Below are positions 7,189 through 12,517 of a stretch of DNA of 12,517 nucleotides, piece by piece (position 1 is the first letter of the stretch; every line of letters begins with the position of its first letter). The DNA comes from Treponema sp. GTDB taxonomy: Bacteria; Spirochaetota; Spirochaetia; Treponematales; Breznakiellaceae. The stretch spans positions 1 to 12,517 of the forward strand of contig JAISBK010000111.1 in assembly GCA_031266255.1 (NCBI GenBank), read 5' to 3'. The translations under genes were made by a program, and so were the position numbers. The notes under the pieces were generated by a model that did no database searches, was not told the origin of the DNA, and was given only the letters and a program-made list of their open reading frames with translations.

Positions 7189-8199
7189 TTATGGTAAGGG
7201 TTTTATTTTTTGTTTTAGATCATCGGTCCAATTGGTCTTGTCCGTATCTTGATAGGCGGTAACGGCATCAGCAGGAACATATAGAGCCAAAAGAGCCTGG
7301 GTACCCTTAAATATATTGATTCCTTCTAACGCAGGTGGTACCGCTCCCAGGGTAATGGATAGGAGGCTTGAACAGCCATAAAATGAATCCCGACCTATAG
7401 ACTGAATCTTAGGCATGGATACCGCCTCCAAAGCAACACATTTATAGAATACCCCATCTGAAGACTTGGTGTCATTTTCCAGCGTTTGTACCTGGGGCAT
7501 ATACACCGAAGTGAGTTTAGGTAAATTACTAAAAGCGCTATGGATTATCGTGGTTACTTGGGGCATATTCACCGAGGTGAGGTTAGTACAGCCTGAGAAT
7601 GCATTGACCCCAATCGTAATGACCGTATCAGGCAGGGTAAGGGAGACCAGGTATGCCTTACCAGGAGCAGTGCCGGATGTAATGTTAGGTAGGTTCTCTC
7701 CGGTACAGCCGCTGAGGTCAAGGGACACATATCGGGTCAGGGCATCATAGAGGGTTCTGAGGGTATCTCCTGACTTTGTGGTTTCTGCAAGATTAATCCC
7801 ATTCACCTTAATCCAATACGGAGTATCCGCAGTATTTTCAGGTAAGCTTACTAAGTAGGTACTGAGGGCTGCAGCGCCGGTAAGTTCAATCATAACCGGT
7901 TCTCCTGGCTGAACCGGGGTATCCGGCTGATTAGGGACCTCTGGGATAACCGGGACATCCGGCTGCTCAGGTTCTTCTCTGGGAACCGGATCCACTGGTT
8001 GGATCGGTTCCTCTTGATGATCAGGATCCACGAGCTGACTAGAACTATCGGTACTAATCGGATCGTTTGCCTGATTACATCCTGCAAAAAACAGAATCCC
8101 TGCGCATACCACAAGACCGCACAAGATGCTCATGGAATTCATTACACCAGAATCTACCCGCGAATCTTGATAATTCTGGAACCTCCATACGTGCAACAT
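7189..8199 (-). CDS. BspA-like leucine-rich repeat lipoprotein
   Basis: This is a predicted surface or periplasmic lipoprotein of 336 residues from the chosen start. A hydrophobic stretch ends in FFAGC (Cys41). A proline/glutamate stalk (about 54-101, built of PVDP, EEP, QPD and PVIP units) holds the rest away from the membrane. A spacer domain follows (YWIKVNG, LYDALTRYVSLDLSGC). Residues about 183-290 carry LRR_5 repeats of the pattern IG.NAFSGCTNLTSVNMP, then a short tail (LYVPADAVTAY) typical of this family. BspA-type proteins mediate binding to host or bacterial surfaces; the partner here is unknown. The start is uncertain. The ATG at 8199 has a perfect GGAGG five bases upstream, but leaves about 24 residues before the hydrophobic core. 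An ATG at 8142 gives a more normal signal length without a ribosome site or basic residues. The frame is open further, to 8274. The gene is flanked by its own terminator and an upstream inverted repeat. Confidence 0.85.
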   Translation of the reverse strand: MLHVWRFQNYQDSRVDSGVMNSMSILCGLVVCAGILFFAGCNQANDPISTDSSSQLVDPDHQEEPIQPVDPVPREEPEQPDVPVIPEVPNQPDTPVQPGEPVMIELTGAAALSTYLVSLPENTADTPYWIKVNGINLAETTKSGDTLRTLYDALTRYVSLDLSGCTGENLPNITSGTAPGKAYLVSLTLPDTVITIGVNAFSGCTNLTSVNMPQVTTIIHSAFSNLPKLTSVYMPQVQTLENDTKSSDGVFYKCVALEAVSMPKIQSIGRDSFYGCSSLLSITLGAVPPALEGINIFKGTQALLALYVPADAVTAYQDTDKTNWTDDLKQKIKPLP

Positions 8200-8210
8200 A
8201 CATACCTCCA

Positions 8211-8224
8211 ACGGCTTAAACCGT
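8211..8224. promoter_or_regulatory. Short dyad just upstream of the BspA-like ribosome site
   Basis: ACGGCTTAAACCGT is a near-perfect 14-bp palindrome with one unmatched symmetric position. It touches the left arm of the larger inverted repeat and ends 1 bp from the GGAGG at 8205-8209. It may be part of an operator or a hairpin limiting ribosome access. The evidence is positional only. Confidence 0.3.
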
Positions 8225-8272
8225 AATATATGAACATAGAAACCAATAAAATCCGCTATGTTCATATATAAC
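8223..8272. repeat. 17-bp inverted repeat upstream of the BspA-like gene
   Basis: The arm at 8223-8239 (GTAATATATGAACATAG) and the reverse complement of 8256-8272 agree at 16 of 17 positions, with a 16-bp spacer. In the minus-strand transcript it would form a long AT-rich stem just before the ribosome binding site. As DNA it could be an operator. No clear promoter for the gene could be fixed nearby. A TTGTTA/TTTTAT pair with a 17-nt spacer overlaps the repeat but is weak. Confidence 0.65.
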
Positions 8273-8438
8273 AAGGCATAGAATCCCCGTATTGCTTTAA
8301 TACCTGAGATGCTTTTTTACCCTTTTATAAACCTATCCAGAATACGCTCTCCGAACCGCCCTTTTTCTCCCTCGGCCTAACACTACAGAGTTTCCGTGAT
8401 TGCGCCGATATAAGATAAAGGAGCATAGTTATACAAAG

Positions 8439-8927
8439 ATGGGTATGGTGAAGCTGCTGAGTGCGCTGTTATTGTTGCATAGTTGTTTCATTTTTCCACT
8501 TTCCGGGGCGACTCTAACTGTTCTCGTTATAGAGACAGGGGTCCGAGAACCAAGGCCGGTGCATGAGTTTTCAGGACTATGGGAAAACACGTTGATGGAT
8601 GTCTTTTTTGATGCAGGACATATCGTGAGCAATGCTCCTATTATGCAGCTCAATACAAAACCGGAAGGGGAATTCCCCGATGCAGCCCAAGGAGCATTCA
8701 AAGAGGCCATAGCAGGGGGCTCTGATTTTTTAATCCTAGCCTTGGTGGACTATCAGGGTACGGCAGAGGCATCTCCGCCCTTGAGTACCCTCAAGGTTTT
8801 CAGGCTTTCCCCTTATCGCTGTGTGGTGGAGCAACAATACCTAAAGACCCTAAGCAGATTTCCGGCTGAAGAGGTGCTAGAGCTTAAAAAAGCAGCCCGT
8901 ACTCTTCTAGCCCATCTCAGTGGATGA
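8439..8927 (+). CDS. Unrecognised small secreted protein
   Basis: I do not recognise the family. From the ATG at 8439 the product has 162 residues. Residues 1-25 look like a signal peptide (MGMVKLLSALLLL core), with a plausible signal peptidase I site after PLSGA. A lipobox-like LHSC lies inside the hydrophobic core but is followed by more hydrophobic residues, so lipidation is unlikely. The mature part, about 137 residues, is a single soluble domain: an opening strand (TLTVLVIETGV), a segment with WENTLMDVFFDAGHIVSN, a second strand (SDFLILALVDYQG) and a basic/leucine helix at the end. The strand-helix-strand order suggests an alpha/beta fold. The ribosome site is odd: AAAGGAG at 8417-8423 lies 15 nt before the ATG with no start codon at normal distance. 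The frame is open to a TTG at 8400. It precedes the RlpA-like/SPOR gene by 85 bp on the same strand, so a periplasmic role with it is possible. Confidence 0.75.
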   Translation: MGMVKLLSALLLLHSCFIFPLSGATLTVLVIETGVREPRPVHEFSGLWENTLMDVFFDAGHIVSNAPIMQLNTKPEGEFPDAAQGAFKEAIAGGSDFLILALVDYQGTAEASPPLSTLKVFRLSPYRCVVEQQYLKTLSRFPAEEVLELKKAARTLLAHLSG

Positions 8928-9012
8928 GCGGACCGGGTGTGCATCTTTTTTACGCCTAAGAGATTCGCTCTGGTAGCAATGACGTAGGTTAAAAATACCT
9001 TGAAGGATTGGT

Positions 9013-10368
9013 ATGCGTATGACATATATGAAAAAAAAGCAGGTTGTAGGGTGTATTATCGCGGGGTGTATTCTCTTCATGAACGCAGCTCCATGGGAAG
9101 GAAACATCTGGGAAGGTAATGGAGTAGTTGCCCCTAATGGGGATCTTCCCTCAGCAGGGCTGTACGTGGCTACTAATGCATTCCCCCGGAATACCGTGGT
9201 GTATATTACCAACCTTGAAACAGAAAGAACCGTTCGGGTTACCGTGGCTGCGGGTTTGGATAATCCAGGGCTCCTGATCACCTTGACCCAGGAAGCTGCC
9301 CAGGCAATCGGTATGGCCGTAACGTCGATGGCCAGAATCAAGATGATACAGCCCGCAGACCCTGAAGCGTTTTCTCGATATCTTGCACAGATTGCTCAAC
9401 ATGAAGAAACCGGCAACAGGGAAGCGGATATGGCTGAAAGCACCCTTTCCCAAGCTGCTGAAGCTGAATCATCGGTGCCCGTGATCCAAGAAAACCCAGA
9501 AACACGCCAGGAACAGCCTGAAACCACGGTGCCGGCAGTGGTAATTGCCAATGACCCTGAGGGTTCTGCAGATACCGAGGAAGCCCTGGGCAGGGATACC
9601 AGGGATAAAGGAGAAACTCCTGATGTCAATCCACCGGAAGTCGTCCCCTCAGTCGCCAATTCCAACACTGAGTCTCTCACGATACAAGAAAAACCGGTCT
9701 TGGAAGACACCTTTGAAACCGCGGAAACCCATTTGCCTCTGGAAATTCCCTTCCTTGCCCAAGGTGATGCATCGCCTACGATACCGGAAAAATCAGAGGA
9801 TAATAAGGTTGGTGCAGTCCCTGAAGGGCCCCGTTATAACGCGGACGAATACAATCTGAGAATGACTCCCGCCCAGGAACGGCCTCCGGTGGAAAGGGTT
9901 GCCAGCCTTCCACCAGAAGCGGAAATAGCCCCTCTTGCAGATACTCCGGTAACGGTTCCAACTCAGGACAGTCAAAGTATCGACCCAAACTTCGTCATTG
10001 ATGCAATCCAGGTTCCCCTGACGAATGTCCCTGCAGAACGGAGATTAACGCCCTTCATACCCCCCATCCCGGATTCCTCCGCTATTGGCACTGGATTCTC
10101 GATGAAGTTTTCGGTTCCGGTGATCCGTTCCTTGGAAAAGGGTAAGTATTACCTCCAATTAAGAGCATATCATCAAGCCGAACTGGTAGAACTTGAGTTA
10201 TCCAAGATAAAAAGTTCCTACCCCGTAACCATTCAATATTCAGGAACCCCGGAACAGCCCCTGTACCGGATTTTACTGGGTCCTATGAATCTTGGCGAAA
10301 GCGGCGCTTTGTTACAGCGGTTTAAGGGTACTGGATACCCTGATGCTTTTGTGAGACAGGGGACGTAG
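9013..10368 (+). CDS. Secreted RlpA-like and SPOR-domain protein
   Basis: The protein has 451 residues. It starts with a signal sequence (basic MKKK at 6-9, then a hydrophobic core to about 27; IIAGC at 15-19 could be a weak lipobox). Residues about 33-112 resemble the double-psi beta-barrel of RlpA: an RNTVVYITNLETERTVRVTV core and a later QEAAQAIGM segment. The usual catalytic His and the Asp of the DRGP motif are not seen at the matching places (ATNAFP and AAGLDNPG instead), so lytic transglycosylase activity is doubtful. Residues about 115-370 are a Glu/Pro/Thr/Ser-rich, probably disordered linker able to span periplasm. Residues 377-451 look like a SPOR domain (GKYYLQLRAY at its start, YRILLGPM near the end), which binds peptidoglycan stripped of stem peptides at division sites. 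The start has AAGGA five bases upstream. It is probably a septal or cell-wall binding factor, co-transcribed with the small secreted gene before it. Confidence 0.8.
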   Translation: MRMTYMKKKQVVGCIIAGCILFMNAAPWEGNIWEGNGVVAPNGDLPSAGLYVATNAFPRNTVVYITNLETERTVRVTVAAGLDNPGLLITLTQEAAQAIGMAVTSMARIKMIQPADPEAFSRYLAQIAQHEETGNREADMAESTLSQAAEAESSVPVIQENPETRQEQPETTVPAVVIANDPEGSADTEEALGRDTRDKGETPDVNPPEVVPSVANSNTESLTIQEKPVLEDTFETAETHLPLEIPFLAQGDASPTIPEKSEDNKVGAVPEGPRYNADEYNLRMTPAQERPPVERVASLPPEAEIAPLADTPVTVPTQDSQSIDPNFVIDAIQVPLTNVPAERRLTPFIPPIPDSSAIGTGFSMKFSVPVIRSLEKGKYYLQLRAYHQAELVELELSKIKSSYPVTIQYSGTPEQPLYRILLGPMNLGESGALLQRFKGTGYPDAFVRQGT

Positions 10369-10378
10369 GGTATACTGA

Positions 10379-10420
10379 AATTTTCTCCTCCCCGCGTTTT
10401 GCCACAGGGAGGGGAAAATT
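10379..10420. terminator. Symmetric stem-loop between convergent genes
   Basis: The 14-nt arms at 10379-10392 (AATTTTCTCCTCCC) and 10407-10420 (GGGAGGGGAAAATT) pair fully with one G-U in the plus-strand reading, around a 14-nt loop. It starts 10 nt after the stop of the SPOR gene and can fold in either transcript. The U-tract after the stem is short on both strands, so a bidirectional terminator is likely but not certain. Confidence 0.6.
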
Positions 10421-10424
10421 ACGC

Positions 10425-10447
10425 GCCGATTATCACCGGCTTGTTTT
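10425..10447 (+). terminator. Second small terminator-like hairpin
   Basis: GCCG (10425-10428) pairs with CGGC (10437-10440) and is followed directly by TTGTTTT. The stem is short, but the U-rich tail is better placed than that of the larger hairpin just upstream. The two may act as a tandem terminator for the SPOR gene. Confidence 0.35.
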
Positions 10448-10453
10448 ACTCAT

Positions 10454-12517
10454 CTAAAAAGCTCTGATTGGTCTTACATAAAGGTATTCGTGATGTTTTT
10501 CCTTTGTTTCCGTGGCATCATTAGGGTCGTTTTCCACACTGCTAAAATCAATAGCGTAAGCGTTTTCCAGATCGGATGCCGTAGAAGACCAATACAAACC
10601 ATTCGTAAAATTGCCTAAAGAATTGCCTTTTAACTCGGTATACATTGCGGCAAGATCATCCTTGCTGGGCAGGAACCAATCCTCATAACCGTCATAGGTG
10701 AATATATCACAGGCTTTTGCCGCCCCGTTCTCAAAATATGAATAGAGAAACTCGCCCCCACCTGTTACTACCGCCTGAATCATATTCACTGTGTTCTGCT
10801 TTCCAGCGCCTATGTATGAATAAGTATCAACAAGATAGTAAGATTGCGGATATCCTGGCTCACTGTAAGGAAGAGACATCCAGCTTATTGTACCGCTTTC
10901 AGCATAAGGAGACAGCGCGTCTGTCGGCGCAGCTTCAAGGTATTTCCAGCCCTGAGAGGTGACTTGACTACCATTCTGTTCCACATAGAAGATTAACCCG
11001 CCTGCGGGACCGGTATCGCCAACAGCGAAATCCCGGAATTCAGCCGTTACTGTTGTATTGTAAGACGGCATAGTAAATGCATAGATCTTGCCACCATCGC
11101 CGCTGGCGTATAACTCCGCGGGCGTACCGTTCAACGATCCGGTTTGAGCGTAATGCAGTCCTGATAGATAGTCGGCGCCAGTTGGAATTACCGTTACCCG
11201 AAGGTCAGTATCCACCGCCGCATAATCGCCTGACGCTATAGACGGCGATTCAACTAAATTGCCGTCTTCACCTCTCATATTGGGAACGGTAATGGTTATG
11301 TTTCCTTTTCCGGCCGTATCCGTTACAAGGGTACGAATCTCAACAGGCAGACTGATTCTATTATCTATATCACTGGCAAGTTCTGAAACGTTGACAGGAA
11401 ACTGCCTGCTCAAGATGTCCGATTTACCGGTCCGCGTCAGCCTGAATTGGAATAAAAAGGCACCGCTATACGCTTGATGCTCAGAAGGCAGTGTAAACTT
11501 CCATTCGCCACCATTAACATAGTCGTCGGATCGTCCGTCGGGTCCTCTATTGACCGGTAAGTCGGAGTCAGGCTTCCCGTCTTGATTAGCGTCTAACCAT
11601 ACAAATACCTGCCGTGCTGTATAACCGCCGCTGGAGTTATCGGCGGCATGGACAAGGACATTACCTTCCGGGATGAAGAATTGCGCTGACACCGTTACAT
11701 CATCGTCCGGCATCTTGAAGGTGATGAAAACAGACTCCGGGTTTGAAACAACATCAAGCTCATCTTCAACAACCGTAAGATCGTCTCCTCCGCTTTTTTT
11801 GACTTTCACCGTATCCCTCATAATACCGCTATTGGCGGTATTGACGGTTAATATTATCCTGTTATCCAAATCGTCGGCGTATACGACATCATAACCAGCG
11901 CTGGTTCTAATCGCGCTGTTGCCTTCTACGGTCCCCCAGTTGCCTTGAATCGTAATCTTTCTGATTTTAGCTTCCAGCGCAATATCCCGCTTGCCGTGTT
12001 TGTTGACTATTTCCTGCCTTACCCACCGGCTTTGCATCGTGTTTGCGGGGTTTTGTTGGGATTGCATCGTAAAGCTAAAGTACACCGGATACCCGGCACT
12101 CCTATGGTATTTGCCATCTGTAAAAAATGTAAACGGAGCCTTTATATCATCGGCAATCAAGTTGGAAGGAAGGTACAATTCCCAATTACCGTTGTCGTCA
12201 ATAGAAGCTTCTGTTATTAGCTGGGATTCAAAATCCTGCTGATCGTTAGCAATCATATTCCTGTCATTGTCAACAGCCTTGAGTATATGGACCTTGGTAG
12301 CCTTGTAGGTGTCCGTCCCGGTAGAATAAGGGTCAATTACCGCGGTTCCCGTGAAGTACAGATCCGCGATAAAATCTTCCTCAGTAAATGCATACTCTCC
12401 TGCCCGTAACGCCGTTGTCATATAGGGATAAATGTACACCGTTTCTTCCCGGTAGGCGTTTAGTTCATGTTTAAATCCCTTGATGGCAATTGATCGTCCG
12501 CTGGTTAGTTCAACGAG
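10454..12517 (-). CDS. Surface protein with InlB-like repeats and DUF1566 (5' part missing)
   Basis: The frame is open without a stop from 10454 to the right window edge, giving 687 residues of the C-terminal part; the true start is outside. A GTG at 12439 is in frame but has no ribosome site, and coding continues above it. Numbering from the window edge, there are two rounds of the same module pair. An Ig-like module (GNWELYLPS near 108; GEWKFTLPS near 336) is each time followed by an InlB B-repeat-like module (about 187-280 and 403-499). The latter end in the typical FKMPDDDVTVSAQF and FTMPSYNTTVTAEF. Residues 499-687 form a DUF1566/Lcl-type domain: GDTGPAGGLIFY, DWFLPSKDDLAAMY, GLYWSST and a terminal YVRPIRAF. 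Proteins built this way are usually exported lipoproteins that bind at the cell surface. The signal sequence and ligand cannot be seen. It is convergent with the SPOR gene across a hairpin-rich 85-bp gap. Confidence 0.87.
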   Translation of the reverse strand, partial: LVELTSGRSIAIKGFKHELNAYREETVYIYPYMTTALRAGEYAFTEEDFIADLYFTGTAVIDPYSTGTDTYKATKVHILKAVDNDRNMIANDQQDFESQLITEASIDDNGNWELYLPSNLIADDIKAPFTFFTDGKYHRSAGYPVYFSFTMQSQQNPANTMQSRWVRQEIVNKHGKRDIALEAKIRKITIQGNWGTVEGNSAIRTSAGYDVVYADDLDNRIILTVNTANSGIMRDTVKVKKSGGDDLTVVEDELDVVSNPESVFITFKMPDDDVTVSAQFFIPEGNVLVHAADNSSGGYTARQVFVWLDANQDGKPDSDLPVNRGPDGRSDDYVNGGEWKFTLPSEHQAYSGAFLFQFRLTRTGKSDILSRQFPVNVSELASDIDNRISLPVEIRTLVTDTAGKGNITITVPNMRGEDGNLVESPSIASGDYAAVDTDLRVTVIPTGADYLSGLHYAQTGSLNGTPAELYASGDGGKIYAFTMPSYNTTVTAEFRDFAVGDTGPAGGLIFYVEQNGSQVTSQGWKYLEAAPTDALSPYAESGTISWMSLPYSEPGYPQSYYLVDTYSYIGAGKQNTVNMIQAVVTGGGEFLYSYFENGAAKACDIFTYDGYEDWFLPSKDDLAAMYTELKGNSLGNFTNGLYWSSTASDLENAYAIDFSSVENDPNDATETKEKHHEYLYVRPIRAF

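Noticed and set aside
7152..8244. CATAGAAACC occurring on both sides of the BspA-like gene (7152-7161 and 8235-8244)
   Set aside because: It is only ten bases, the flanks do not match and there is no sign of an element boundary. Chance is adequate.
8280..8438. Promoter for the small secreted gene (TATAAA at 8326 or TATAAG at 8409)
   Set aside because: Neither -10-like hexamer has an acceptable -35 at 16-18 bp, and the second would start transcription inside the ribosome site.
8439..8520. Lipobox (LHSC) in the small secreted protein
   Set aside because: The Cys lies in the middle of the hydrophobic core and is followed by more hydrophobic residues and a signal peptidase I-like site.
1..12517. 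Phage, CRISPR, toxin-antitoxin, insertion sequence or tRNA genes
   Set aside because: I found no spaced direct repeats, integrase or transposase motifs, small toxin-antitoxin pairs or cloverleaf sequences in either strand.

Overview
The window looks like chromosomal DNA of a host-associated spirochaete, most likely a Treponema of the termite-gut type. This is inferred, not proven. The support is a run of secreted or lipoprotein genes of styles common there (fibronectin III, BspA-type leucine-rich repeats, InlB-like repeats plus DUF1566), a Cache-PAS-GGDEF sensor, and strong AAGGAG/GGAGG ribosome binding sites. I see no tRNA, rRNA, CRISPR array, insertion sequence, phage gene or classical defence island.

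Layout, left to right. (1) Two minus-strand lipoprotein genes: a lone 5'-nucleotidase C-terminal domain protein (755-1513) with a strong promoter, followed 88 bp downstream by a fibronectin III protein (1-666, cut by the window edge). (2) A long plus-strand gene (1737-4988), divergent from them. It encodes an EndoQ-like PHP nuclease fused to a UvrD-type helicase and ends in a sequence that reads as a sliding-clamp-binding peptide. (3) Convergent with it, only 6 bp away, a membrane diguanylate cyclase on the minus strand (4995-6938), whose leader begins with a perfect 14-bp hairpin. (4) A BspA-like lipoprotein on the minus strand (7189-8199), with its own terminator and a 17-bp inverted repeat in its upstream region. 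(5) A plus-strand pair: an unrecognised small secreted protein (8439-8927) and a secreted RlpA-like/SPOR protein (9013-10368). (6) A hairpin-rich convergent junction, then a large minus-strand surface protein with InlB-like repeats and a DUF1566 C-terminus (10454-12517, cut by the window edge).

How the parts work together: there is no single pathway. The envelope genes suggest surface display and interaction with polymers or peptidoglycan. The cyclase links an external ligand to c-di-GMP. The nuclease-helicase is a DNA-repair candidate and the most interesting object here: deaminated-base incision, unwinding and clamp docking appear to be combined in one polypeptide. The second theme is regulatory: three genes have inverted repeats placed at or next to their predicted promoters or leaders.
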